NCBI RefSeq assembly: GCF_000192795.1
Contig: NW_007360621.1
Location: forward strand, 1-64,000
Source: Vavraia culicis subsp. floridensis
Lineage: Eukaryota; Microsporidia; Pleistophoridae
Direction: 5' to 3'
DNA length: 64,000 nt
Part shown: positions 1 through 9,862 of the stretch, piece after piece
Layout: each line of letters opens with the position of its first letter
Numbering within the stretch: position 1 is the first letter of the stretch
Notes under the pieces: model-generated
Database searches by the model: none
Seen by the model: only the letters and a program-made list of their open reading frames with translations
Told to the model about the DNA's origin: nothing
Program-made: the position numbers and the translations under genes

Positions 1-123
1 TTGTCGAGAGTGCGCTATGCAAAAGGTCTAAGGGCGTATGTTGCTGACAATGGAGACCAAGGAAAGCATGAGAATGGTAAAGCATACACTATAAATGTTG
101 TATACAATGAGCTACTAGAATGA
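1..123 (+). CDS. 3' end of an unidentified gene (partial)
   Basis: The window opens inside a reading frame that runs without a stop from base 1 to a TGA at 121-123, giving 40 residues. They are polar and charged, with no low-complexity bias, and end in NVVYNELLE. The stretch is too short to name a family. It could be the C-terminus of a real gene whose body lies before the window, or a chance frame; the balanced composition makes the former more likely. Confidence 0.4.
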   Translation: MSRVRYAKGLRAYVADNGDQGKHENGKAYTINVVYNELLE

Positions 124-2917
124 AAGTGATTTATTGATTTTGTAACTATACAACAATTAATAGAAAAGAATGACCTGATGTTTTAGTTATATTCAAAAGC
201 GCTATTTTGGTATACTATCCATTCATACACCCGTTTTTGAAAAACGGGATAGCGCAGCTAGTCTAATTTATATTTCGTCCCAGAACTTCGAAATATAATG
301 TGCAGTGTTACAAGTTGCGCATCATGACCTCCAAAAAACAAATATCAAAAACTATTTTCAGAAACTCAAATTTAAAATCCATTAACCAAAGATTGTAGCC
401 ACGGTCGGTCTCAATAATCCATAAATGTCTGCTTTCTTGTAGTGACAGAAATGCACTAAAAAATAGATGATTTTAATAAAAATGTTTAGAAAACATGAAC
501 AGAAACTACTCAACATAATTCCATGACTGACACTAAAGTGACAAAAGCGTATTGGAGTTCAGGAGATACTTAAAATTAAACTTAAGCAAGAAACACTTTG
601 CCATGCAAATTCTGATCTATATGTATGCTCTCTATGATAATAGTTACTTCTTTTATTGAAATTGAATATCGAATCCTTTTGTAATAATTATACTCTAAAA
701 GGAATATTGTAATTAAAAACGAATGTTGCCCAACAAAATATAGTCACATGTTGATTCTTTCCAAATACTCGTAAATGTGACCGGAATAAGGATTTTTCTA
801 AATGTAGTGTCTTTTAGATTGGTCTCGTTTAATCACTAAAAATTACTTAGCCTAACGACATGATATGTTAACCATATATGTAGTTTGGTATTCAAGTCAA
901 ATAGTGCTTAAGTGTTGCGAAACAAGCTAAATTATGAAAGTAAGGCCATTATCATCAAATAAAGTGCATTCAATCTGCCTATACGTTTTTAGAACGTATC
1001 TAACAAATTTTTCTGGATCATTTAGATCTTTAATGGTTATTTTTATAGATATACATGCAAGTTCTTTCTAAGTTTGTCTTCTCATGTTACATTATTTTCA
1101 CTTTCTTAATTACATATCAAACCACCAGCATAACTTAGTGTTCGTCTAGAGACTGAACGCCAAATAATGAGGCTGAGTGTATCCTTCCATTACCAATTTC
1201 AAGTTCTATTTGTTTCCTTGTGAGAGTATTTAGCAAACTTAAAATATCTCAATTATTTTAATTCGACTAACAAGTTACCTAACCGGGCAGTAATTACATA
1301 TGCGTTTTCCATAGTTAATTCATTAGAGCATTGAACTTAGATATGCACGTTGTCATTAAAAATGTGCAAGGTAGTCACCATCTGTGCCCGTTTACTCATG
1401 AAACAATGAAATTACGCATAATATGGAATCTCTGTATACGCTGTAAATATCACAATGTGACCCATATTTCTATTTTTTACGCATAATTACCGTGTGAAAC
1501 AACCGAATTCGACCATCTTATATCTGATCGTTCATTGAACTCCCAGATGCGACATTATGGTTGTTGAATGGAGGTAATTTGAAGCAAAAATTGTGTGAAA
1601 AACATGAATGAGGATCACTTTCTGGTTTTATAATTTTTGACAAAACTATGGTGATTCACTTCGATATTTGCTGGTTAATTTAGCAAAACATAACCCATAA
1701 ACTCTTCAGCGGCAATTCAATCCATGTGATCATACAATATATCATCTTTCGGATGTAATTAAAAAAATAACACACGTTTCGCTAATTTTTAGTTTCAACC
1801 GAGTCAACACTGGGAATAACATTACAATTCATTTAAACGATCGAAATAACCTAAAATAATTGGCCTGATCATTTATTAGCTTATACTTAAAACATAAATA
1901 GGAGTTATAGGTTATTTCATGACTCAACCACCAAATTATAGCAATCATTTAACTTCCTTATTATGCTTTTCATTCTGGCGTTCAATATCATCCATACATT
2001 CCTGATCAATTCTCAGATTACGAAGACAGTCACATGATATCTATGTCAAAAGATGTGAGATATATGACATTCATGGTGATAGGTAGACAGACACGTCATA
2101 TTAAAACAAGCTAGCACTGGGCATAGTGCGTCGATGCATGTGATGGTTGAAAACGATATTTCAAAATTTACGAGCCTTCTTTATAAGAATTATAGTCACC
2201 CTCTCTCATATATACTATCGGGCATTAGTTAATTTTTCTGAATCGGTGTATCTGTGTTACTTCAATTCTTGGTATTAAAACATGATGTTACAGCTTTAAT
2301 AATTGGTTCCATTCGATGGTAGCGAAAATTTTGGTATAAACCACGTTAGTACCCAATCAAAAAGCGAGTTACAAACAATTTTTTGCAAAATTGGGTGCAA
2401 TTTAGGAAGTGATACATTTATGCGTATGCGAGGTGTCAGCACGTTGCAAACATGAAACACACGTATTCCTATTCTCATTATTGCTATATCGCAATATTTT
2501 TGATAGTTAGCTTCAAAAGGAAATTATTCTTCGCAATCATACGACAGATGAATGTGTAAATTTAAAATACTTGGCGCAAAGACAAGATATCAAAGTCATA
2601 AATGTAGAATTCGCCTTTTGGGGAGAATCCTAGTATGGAAAAACAATAAATTGGTATTAAAACTAACTGTAAATGTTCTTCGTGCAGATTTGACATCTTC
2701 CAAATAAATAAATACTCTGTAGAATCGATTGATATGTACTTTAACATATTTTCGAATTCCGTTGCAGAGTGAACCACAGACATGCATTTTATACTACAAA
2801 GACTGCGTACTACCAGCTTTACTAATAAACCGCGACACTATTGTACAAGAACATATTCTATAAACGGCATTGTATGGCCGAAAAAATATATTAAAGTAAA
2901 TCGTGCACATCCCTCCA
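124..2917. other. Long AT-rich intergenic region
   Basis: Nearly 2.8 kb without a convincing gene. The longest frames are 60-73 codons; two overlap on the minus strand at 2562-2787 and resemble nothing I know. A short word CCACGGTCGGT at about 398-408 recurs elsewhere in the window. No tRNA, tandem array or transposon end is visible. Confidence 0.6.
2911..2913 (+). promoter_or_regulatory. CCC start-proximal motif of PWP1-like gene
   Basis: A CCC triplet lies four bases before the ATG at 2918. CCC/GGG-type motifs just upstream of start codons are a described microsporidian signal. It supports choosing 2918 over the upstream in-frame GTG at 2903. Confidence 0.4.
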
Positions 2918-3904
2918 ATGATCTCTAAAGTTGGCTTCTTGACGGAGGGAATCGAAGTTAATACGTTGAATAAGTACGTTGTTACTGATTCAGATATGGA
3001 AAGTCTCCGCGAATCGCTATATGAGACACCAAATGTCCTTGAAGAAAGTTGTTCAAGCGATTATGAAGACGAAAAAATTTTTAAGGATGATATCGTTCTA
3101 TATTGCACAGTTTACGATTTCCAGATGGAGTCATCCTATCTAGAGTTTCACGTGTACTCCAAAGATTCAGAGCTGTTTCTTCACCACGACGTTGGTGTCT
3201 TCGCGGACATTTACGATGCGTGCAATTTCAGATATAACAGTGAAGACTACGTAGCCTTAGCACTAGGCTCGAATAAGATTGAGGTGTACTCCTTCATGGT
3301 CAGGAATCCCTTGCAGCCGGTATTCTCTCTAAACAAGCACACATCAACAGTTTCTGGGATCACATGCAGCGGTAATAGCATTTTCTCGTGTGGTTATGAC
3401 CAATATCTCAACAAATGGGACATTGAAACTCAGAAAATAGAAGCAGAAATGCATTTTAATGTACGTTTAGATTCAGTTGAAAACCATACGTCAGATTTAT
3501 CGATCATTTCATCGTCGAATGGATTCATTTTAGATCACAATTTGAACATCACTGCTGAGATTGATGCCGAAAATCTTACCGGAATCAAAATAATTGGAAA
3601 CAAAATCCTATTAGCGGACAGCACAGGTACTATCATGGAGAGGGATAGACGGAACATTTGCAAAAATGTCAACGCGAAGAAAGTGCATGCTCTAGGTATC
3701 AATGATTTTGACATAAAAGATGATAGAATTTTAACAGCTTCCGATGACGAAACGATATGCGTGTTGGATAACAATTTTGATGTGGTAAAAAGCATTAAGA
3801 CAAAGAATAAGGTGTTTGCACTCCATATTTATCCTAATAGCAGGCAGAATCTGCTATTCGCGTATGGCGGTCTCGACGAAATCGTAAATGTGCGCGAACT
3901 CTGA
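2918..3904 (+). CDS. PWP1: PWP1-like WD40 ribosome-biogenesis protein
   Basis: 328 residues. Pwp1 is a nucleolar WD40 protein needed for 60S subunit assembly. The N-terminus MISKVGFLTEG matches the Pwp1 start (MISxxxWVPRG type), followed by an acidic linker. The block containing DDIVLYCTV, LEFHVYSKDSELFLHHDV and ALALGSNKIEVYSF corresponds to the hallmark Pwp1 segment ahead of the propeller. WD-type repeats follow, for example HTSTVSGITCSGNSIFSCGYD then YLNKWDIE, and ILTASDDETICVLD. It is clearly shorter than the roughly 500-576 residue fungal and animal proteins, with fewer recognisable repeats, as is usual in microsporidia. An in-frame GTG five codons upstream is less likely than this ATG, which carries a CCC motif. 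A generic WD40 protein is the alternative, but the N-terminal signature makes Pwp1 likely. Confidence 0.8.
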   Translation: MISKVGFLTEGIEVNTLNKYVVTDSDMESLRESLYETPNVLEESCSSDYEDEKIFKDDIVLYCTVYDFQMESSYLEFHVYSKDSELFLHHDVGVFADIYDACNFRYNSEDYVALALGSNKIEVYSFMVRNPLQPVFSLNKHTSTVSGITCSGNSIFSCGYDQYLNKWDIETQKIEAEMHFNVRLDSVENHTSDLSIISSSNGFILDHNLNITAEIDAENLTGIKIIGNKILLADSTGTIMERDRRNICKNVNAKKVHALGINDFDIKDDRILTASDDETICVLDNNFDVVKSIKTKNKVFALHIYPNSRQNLLFAYGGLDEIVNVREL

Positions 3905-4755
3905 TTATTAAATGATGAGTGGTAAGTTTTATGAATTTGTACTATTGTCGAGATATAGTAATTTAATATTTCCCAACAATCATTTAGCCAGAACTGGCTT
4001 ATATCGTCATTAAAGCTGTGTATGTGCCGTTAAATGGTTATTAGCCATTAATACAAATACACGCACTTGCTTTACTTTAGTTATGGCTCTGTTGCAGATG
4101 CTACAGCTCTGTTATGACTCCTTAGGTGCATGTTTCCATATATAGCTTTGAATTTACCGGGAAAATATTTATGTGTACGAACACATTCTATGTGCATGCA
4201 TTATATCAAAAATTGCATTATTTATCGTTTGGGCACCACAGTCATTTCTACTTGACACAGCCTAGCACTTTTCTGCGTAACCAGTTTGTTTCTTGCGATG
4301 TTACGCCCAAATTGTACCCACCGTAGTTAATTTATAATTTCACGCGTGAATGTTCATGAGCAATGTAACCAACCACTAATCCTATCAATAAATTAACATT
4401 TGTAGAGAGCAGAACAAGATGAGTGCAATAAAGTACATTATCGTATGATGTATTGTGAAATAAGGCTGTTGTTAATCTTATGACTCCAAATAAATACTGT
4501 TGTGCACATACATCAGTATTTGTACTGTAGGTGTTCCTGTCTCTGTGATGGAAAAACAAAATTTGTACGTCTTCTCCAACTGCTACCAGAACAGATTGCA
4601 TAGATTGATTTAATGTTAGAATGCTTATTGAGAATGAGAACCAATAATCAGCGGTGATTTGTCCAATAGGATTTCCTGTTCGGCAAAGCGCAAGTGGTCC
4701 CTTGGATCACACAAATATTTTAACTAATGATTCTTCTTACGTAAAAATTGTATAG
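3905..4755. other. Intergenic region with a doubtful small minus-strand ORF
   Basis: 850 bases between the PWP1-like and Get3 genes. A minus-strand ATG frame at 4332-4601 (89 codons) is hydrophobic at its C-terminal end, but I recognise no family and see no start-proximal CCC motif. I treat it as unproven. Confidence 0.4.
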
Positions 4756-5928
4756 ATGGGAAGTAAAATATTAGAAAACAGTTTTATTCGCAAGTGGTAC
4801 ATCGTATGTGGTAGAGGAAAGTCTGGCAAGACGAGCGTAAGCGCAGGCCTTGGACTTAGACTGGCCGACGATACGGTATGCAACGATATATGTAGGAAGA
4901 GTTGCGACTGTAAAAACATAAAATGTGATTTGAATTGTCCATGCATGCGTGAGAACATTACTGATGACAAGTTCAACGACATTGTGTGCCACAAGCCGAG
5001 CACAATGATACTTGAGCAGCCATCGAGTGATAGCATCGAATTTAATGAGAAGGCATTTATTGACAAGGACATAAACGCAAACACAGAACACAACCAGAAG
5101 TATTCGGATGTAAACCTTGACAAAGGTTATGACGAGATAAAGTTCCGAGATGAGCAGCCCGGTGAGATTCCGAACTACTGTGTGCGGTGCCTCAGGAAGG
5201 TTCTTTTGATTTCGCTTGATCAGCAGGACAATCTCGCAGAAACCATCCAACGCGAGGTAAAAAACGAGCCCACTCATATCAAGAACAATTTCTATGTTAT
5301 GGAATTGAACAAGGAAGAAATTTCACGGATTGATGAAAGTGAAGAGAATAACGTGGCGATACTGAAGTCGATACGGCTGTTACCTGGTGTTCTGGAAGCA
5401 CTGTATTTTTCAGAAATAATAAAGATTGCACAAGATTATGACACGATAATAATCGATACATGGCCTTCCTTCAACGCACTGAATTTCTTGTCGTTTCCCA
5501 AAGAGCTTAACTCGCTGCTGAACAAAATCATAGGGATGGATAAGGTGAGGAATTTGGATCAGATGCCGTTCTACCAGAAGATAGTCAACGCAGCGGATAC
5601 TATTGAAAAGAGCGGGATGTTTCTGAAAAAATCGGCAGAATGTTCTTTTATCCTGGTGTTTACGCCGGAAATGCTTTCCATCACAGAGGCCAACAAATTA
5701 ATTACCAAGCTTGCATACGTGGGAATAAGCGTGAGCCATCTCCTAATCAACCAAGTACTACAACCAAGTAGCAATTGCGAGAACTGCAAAGCTATTGAGA
5801 TTAAACAGCAAGATGCGTTGAAAAAGGTTAAGGACAGCCGTATAAATCAGATATATTTGGACTTTGAACCGGGTGGTATAAAAGGCATCGACAAGTTGGA
5901 TAAATTTTCACGAAAATTTATTAACTAA
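4756..5928 (+). CDS. GET3: Divergent Get3/TRC40 tail-anchored protein targeting ATPase
   Basis: 390 residues. Get3 is the cytosolic ATPase that carries tail-anchored membrane proteins to the ER. The deviant Walker A region is GRGKSGKT at residues 19-26. The rest of the family order is present: LLISLDQQDNL (150-160, switch I with its Asp), LPGVLEAL (209-216), IIIDTWPS (231-238, normally FDTAPT), FTPEMLSITEANKLI (302-316), INQVL (331-335) and the zinc-binding CENC (341-344) that joins the homodimer. Two oddities: the signature lysine of the KGGxGK motif is Arg20, and about 100 residues are inserted between Walker A and switch I, including a cysteine-rich stretch (Cys 42, 46, 50, 52, 57, 61, 63, 78) and a CVRC at 142-145. 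Yeast Get3 is 354 residues, so the length excess is this insertion. The ATG at 4756 is used; no earlier in-frame ATG is evident. Nbp35/Cfd1-type ATPases are less likely because the Get3-specific motifs align in order. Confidence 0.82.
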   Translation: MGSKILENSFIRKWYIVCGRGKSGKTSVSAGLGLRLADDTVCNDICRKSCDCKNIKCDLNCPCMRENITDDKFNDIVCHKPSTMILEQPSSDSIEFNEKAFIDKDINANTEHNQKYSDVNLDKGYDEIKFRDEQPGEIPNYCVRCLRKVLLISLDQQDNLAETIQREVKNEPTHIKNNFYVMELNKEEISRIDESEENNVAILKSIRLLPGVLEALYFSEIIKIAQDYDTIIIDTWPSFNALNFLSFPKELNSLLNKIIGMDKVRNLDQMPFYQKIVNAADTIEKSGMFLKKSAECSFILVFTPEMLSITEANKLITKLAYVGISVSHLLINQVLQPSSNCENCKAIEIKQQDALKKVKDSRINQIYLDFEPGGIKGIDKLDKFSRKFIN

Positions 5929-6464
5929 ACAGCATTTGAGAATATGGCAGTGTTTTTACGCTTCTCTCGCTACAAACGAGTGAAACTCTTTGTGCGGTAC
6001 TTCTATACTTACATGTGATTTACGTACTAAATCAGCCTATTTAAGAAATGTAGCAGCTTTTAGCCCGGTATAACTCATTTTAAATCTCATATCTTGTATT
6101 AAATGACAATACAAAGTTGTACAAGTCGCTTGATCGGCTCTTCAACTGTTAGACAGTGAACGTTCAAATAAAATTTACTTTTTACGGTTAGATGACCGCA
6201 AAGGCACCGCTCGCAATGCGTGCAGTTATCAATTAAATCGAGCAAAGTGATACATTTCCATATTTAAGACACATAACATGTATAGCACGTGCAGACCAGC
6301 CATACGGCCGGTACAAAACACACAAGAAACGTGTTAATGCAACACAGCCACTATTTTTAGCGAGAGATGGTTTATTCACCACCGCACATACAGCGCTATC
6401 CACAAAAATATACTTTTCTGATGAAGAGGTACCATAAATCAATTATTTGTTCAACCCTGGGCAA
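5929..6464. other. Intergenic region
   Basis: About 540 bases. Nothing beyond short frames is visible, and two minus-strand frames overlapping the next gene are shadows. Base composition starts to shift towards higher GC here. Confidence 0.6.
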
Positions 6465-7151
6465 ATGCACGCCAACAGCACGCCGCCAAAAATCATTCCT
6501 ATGTCAAAACATTTTCTGGAAAACAACACAGTACCGCTCGAACAATACACCGATCTTCTTGTATTCGACATTGACAACACGCTGTACCAGTCCAACATTA
6601 ACCTCATAGGACGTGTAATATCCCAAACCTTTGATAAACTCGGTATAAATGACGAGAATGCACGGGCCCGGATACTTGAGGAGTGCAAAGCAGAGTACGG
6701 GTTCAGCATAAAAGGTATGTATGCATACAACATCCTTGATTACAAGACATATTACGATGTCATCACCAACATTGATTACAAAGCCGTGGTTAGCCCCGAT
6801 CCAGATCTGAGGCACATGCTGGAGAACGTGCATATAAACAAGATCTGCTTTACAAATGCTGAGTCGATCCACTGCATGAGGATATTGAGCGAGCTGGAGT
6901 TGCACGGTGTCTTTGACTATGTGTTGTGTGTTGATCACAGCGAGCCAAATTTCATTTGCAAGCCTATGAACGAATCGTTCGATTTTCTTGAGCAGCTGTT
7001 CGGTGTAAGAAATAAGATAACGTTTTTTGATGACGATCCAAGGAATATCGCAATGGCGGAGCAACGTGGATGGATCGCTCATCACATCACCAGCATGCAA
7101 ACGATTAAAATGTTGCTTTTGGAAATACGTCAAGCAGAGGATAGAAAATAA
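6465..7151 (+). CDS. SDT1: HAD-superfamily pyrimidine 5'-nucleotidase (SDT1/PHM8-like)
   Basis: 228 residues. The family hydrolyses nucleoside monophosphates, chiefly pyrimidine, in the cytosol and belongs to the haloacid dehalogenase superfamily. All four HAD motifs are visible: FDIDNTLY (34-41; nucleophile Asp35 and acid/base Asp37), FTN at 129-131, Lys166 in CKP, and FFDDDPRN (187-194) binding magnesium. The helical cap between motifs I and II, with YGFSIKGMYAY, matches the Sdt1/Phm8 subfamily. The chosen ATG at 6465 follows a CCC run at 6455-6457. An in-frame TTG at 6447 is unlikely, and a second ATG at 6501 (MSKHF) is possible because conserved sequence begins only near residue 30. The specific substrate is inferred; a broader nucleotide phosphatase role cannot be excluded. 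Confidence 0.85.
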   Translation: MHANSTPPKIIPMSKHFLENNTVPLEQYTDLLVFDIDNTLYQSNINLIGRVISQTFDKLGINDENARARILEECKAEYGFSIKGMYAYNILDYKTYYDVITNIDYKAVVSPDPDLRHMLENVHINKICFTNAESIHCMRILSELELHGVFDYVLCVDHSEPNFICKPMNESFDFLEQLFGVRNKITFFDDDPRNIAMAEQRGWIAHHITSMQTIKMLLLEIRQAEDRK

Positions 7152-8123
7152 AAATTATTTTGATGAAAATCATGTAAACTTCCGCTTGTCGCACTCATTA
7201 AACTGCTGCACGGCATAGCACACGTTGTCTTGGTCTAAAATTGTTCGTTTAGTACCCGCTACTTCGTTGTTAACGAGTCAACAAATCGAACTAAAAGATC
7301 TTTCTGACACCCTACCCGTTGAACTGCCAAATATTTCGCCGTAAAAACCGTACCGCAATTTTAGACTGTTTTTACTCATTGCCTTCCACAGAGGTATCAT
7401 CACTCCCATTGGTGCTCATAAGCAGTGGTAATTGATAACAAATTGCTCATAGTGCCGAGCAAATAACAAAATTTACCTAATCTACACCGCAACCATCCAA
7501 GTGCTGACAAAAGATAAATTTCCTTCCTACACACGGTATCGATTAGGATCTTTGAATCTCCGTTCAAAGAGCTGTTGTCGTGTTTGCCACTTTTTCATTT
7601 GTTGTGTCTTTGACCACGTGGCTGTGTGTGCATGCCCCATTTGAAGTGCACTGTGGATTAAAAAGCAGCTACAGCGATTGAACGCGTTGTAACGTGCCAT
7701 TACGTTCTATAACCAGCAATTGTATTTTTCGGTAATTTCCTGGTTCTAATGATTTACTTTGTTGTTCTGCCGTACCAGGCGAATAGCACTGCTGTAAAAC
7801 CTTAAAAATTAATTAACGAGTCCTTGCAGGTTGAGTAAATCACGTTAATCAATTTTATTAACAAGCAGAACCTTAAAAACATGAAAAATAAACGAACACG
7901 TTTATTCCAGTAGCAGTGCTATTCTTTGTTTACACCGGTTCCATCACATCGTCTTTTTAACTCACATTAAATTAATCTGCCCCTCATTGTCTTACCTTGA
8001 ACAACTCCTTGTGTCCAACGCTTATCATTTTTGATCGCATACTTCTCATCATTGATATTTTGAACAAATCTAATCTCTTTTTGATCATTGTCCAGTGGTA
8101 TTACGTGTTATCCCTTCATTTTA
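7152..8123. other. Intergenic region between convergent genes
   Basis: Nearly 1 kb between the 3' ends of the nucleotidase and the RING gene. No supported ORF, RNA or repeat array is visible. Plus-strand frames entering at 7997 are shadows of the RING gene. Confidence 0.6.
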
Positions 8124-9206
8124 CTACTCTTTACGCTTCTTCCGGTAAAAGAATCGTCTACTTCTCTTCACGGGAATGGTCAGCCGTCCCGTACACCCAC
8201 TTGTTACCTCCGTGCTACTTTCTTTCCTGCCACTCTCACACATCCTTCTCAAATACTCGTTGTACGTGTTGCCCGTGCTTTCTTCTTTGCTGTGTTTGTG
8301 CACGTCCTCTTTTGATTTCATCATTCGCTTCGTAAATTTGATCGTGTGCAGATAATCGGTGCCAGAATTGCTGGATGATTGGTCGTTGATGGACGTGTCG
8401 ATCCAAGGATTGCCAGCATTGTTGTGTATTTCGGTACTTTTGTTTGTTTGGCCGTTTTTGTCGATCCTTGTCAATGAAATGACCCTTTCCTTAGCAGCAC
8501 CAGAACTGTGTATTACGTTTGGCCTTCTTTTCAGCGTCTTTCTCCTGGTAGCTCTTTCTTTTCTTGTGCTGTTTCTTCGCTCTGTTATACGATCATATCT
8601 TTTCGTTCCACCATCGTACTGTTTTGAACCATTTCTATCACCACCTGTGTTATTCACATCACTCCTGTTACCATCTTTCTTACATATTTTGTTCCAATTA
8701 GTATTTTCACCACCCACTCTCCCATTCCCTATCCTACCACGCTCATCACCTCCCTCACCCACTCTCTCATTCCCTATCCTACCACGCTCATCACCTCCCT
8801 CACCCACTCTCTCATTTCCTATCCTACCACGCTCATCAACTCCCCAAAAACTACTAACTCCTCTCATTCTCTTAACCCTCATCAGCTCATTCCTAGCCCT
8901 AACCAACAACCCCCTGTACCTCACCCGTTCACTCTCCAACCACATCATTCTATTAACCACACTCTCCATTTGAAACGAAATTATGTGTGCTGGCCGTTCT
9001 AACAGCTTGGTCGGATTGCATGAGAATGTTGCTTTTAGCTGGTCGGTCAACCGCATGAATTCGGTAGGGCTGTGGCATACAGGACATGTTGTTATTTGGG
9101 TTGTACATGTTGTGCATGTCATGTGCATGCATGATGATATTAGTAGCGGACGGGTTGTTGATGAGCAGGTCTGGCAGTAGAAAAGGTTGTCGTGCAGTTC
9201 TTTCAT
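8124..9206 (-). CDS. ZIP3/HEI10/RNF212-like RING-finger protein (predicted SUMO/ubiquitin E3)
   Basis: 360 residues from the preferred ATG at 9206 (MKELHDNLFYC); an in-frame ATG at 9266 would add 20 residues. The first 44 residues form a compact C3HC4 RING: Cys11, Cys14, Cys26, His28, Cys31, Cys34, Cys41, Cys44. After it come a segment reading NPTKLLERPAHIISFQ and then a predicted helix. The placement of a RING at the extreme N-terminus followed by a 'P-x-x-LL...FQ' helix is characteristic of the Zip3, HEI10 and RNF212 family, which marks and promotes meiotic crossovers. The middle carries a 15-residue tandem repeat beginning DERGRIGN, present about three times (DNA around 8710-8835). The C-terminal half is basic, Ser/Thr/Asn-rich and disordered. 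Only the RING region is conserved enough to judge, so another RING E3 family is possible. The nearby MND1 supports a meiotic role. Confidence 0.62.
   Translation of the reverse strand: MKELHDNLFYCQTCSSTTRPLLISSCMHMTCTTCTTQITTCPVCHSPTEFMRLTDQLKATFSCNPTKLLERPAHIISFQMESVVNRMMWLESERVRYRGLLVRARNELMRVKRMRGVSSFWGVDERGRIGNERVGEGGDERGRIGNERVGEGGDERGRIGNGRVGGENTNWNKICKKDGNRSDVNNTGGDRNGSKQYDGGTKRYDRITERRNSTRKERATRRKTLKRRPNVIHSSGAAKERVISLTRIDKNGQTNKSTEIHNNAGNPWIDTSINDQSSSNSGTDYLHTIKFTKRMMKSKEDVHKHSKEESTGNTYNEYLRRMCESGRKESSTEVTSGCTGRLTIPVKRSRRFFYRKKRKE
8705..8840. repeat. 45-bp in-frame tandem repeat inside the RING gene
   Basis: About three copies of a 45-bp unit containing CCTATCCTACCACGCTCATC lie in phase with the minus-strand reading frame, encoding repeats that begin DERGRIGN. 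The first two copies are nearly identical and the outer one has diverged. In-frame unit length keeps the gene open whatever the copy number. Confidence 0.8.
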
Positions 9207-9634
9207 GTTGCATAAAAGGTACCGTTCATTTAACGGTTTTGATACGGTCAGAATACGGTAATGCATTTGAATGTGGTGCTGGTTCTTTTATTATGCGCGG
9301 CGTACTTCCATGTCGCATTGCTCAGCATTGATTGATCAATTCGTGCCATAACGCCAGCCTGCCATTTATCACAACTTTATTATAAATTCACATATTATAA
9401 ATAATCTACTGTAAATTCATTCACTATAAATCAATGAGTACTACACCTCAGCATTAATTACACTTATATTTTAACCCGTTTCTCATCACATTCTAATTTA
9501 CATGCAACACCTGTGTTAATAAGTACTTATCAATCAATTTTTACAATCCTTACATCATTACCTTACCATAATTCCTTTTTGGTGCCCCATACTGCACCTA
9601 ATAGATCACCCTTACCCAACCATCTCACCATACA
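9207..9634. other. Intergenic region upstream of the divergent RING gene
   Basis: About 430 bases. It contains an AT-rich part (9360-9560) and words such as GGTACCGT and ATACGGTA near the RING gene start. The alternative RING-gene start at 9266 falls in it. No RNA gene is seen. Confidence 0.5.
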
Positions 9635-9862
9635 ATGCTCAACAAACCAAGCGTGCCACAAATCAACATCAACCTCGAGGTACGTTTAAATCAACACGTT
9701 AGGTCGATCACCCTCATTCGCCAATACACCGCCCTGACCAATCGCATCAATAAACTTGCATTAGGACAAATAAATAAAAAAGTGTGCGCCTCTGCACCCC
9801 TAAATGCACACCAAAAACAAGCAGGCACAGCTGGGAGTAATCGGTCTAGCACCGATGGGTAG
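9635..9862 (+). CDS. Possible small coiled-coil protein overlapping the 6PGDH start
   Basis: 75 codons from an ATG at 9635. Residues 10-45 show a heptad-like spacing of Ile, Leu and Val typical of a short coiled coil. The frame overlaps the first 59 bases of the 6-phosphogluconate dehydrogenase gene in a different phase. I recognise no family. Small coiled-coil proteins such as kinetochore or SNARE-like subunits can look like this, but a chance frame is equally plausible. Confidence 0.22.
   Translation: MLNKPSVPQININLEVRLNQHVRSITLIRQYTALTNRINKLALGQINKKVCASAPLNAHQKQAGTAGSNRSSTDG
9797..9800 (+). promoter_or_regulatory. CCCC start-proximal motif of 6PGDH gene
   Basis: CCCC ends three bases before the ATG at 9804, matching the microsporidian start-proximal CCC signal and supporting that start codon. 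Confidence 0.45.

Noticed and set aside
8359..8973. 204-codon hydrophobic plus frame
   Set aside because: Antisense of the RING gene; its Ser/Pro repeats mirror the 45-bp coding repeat.
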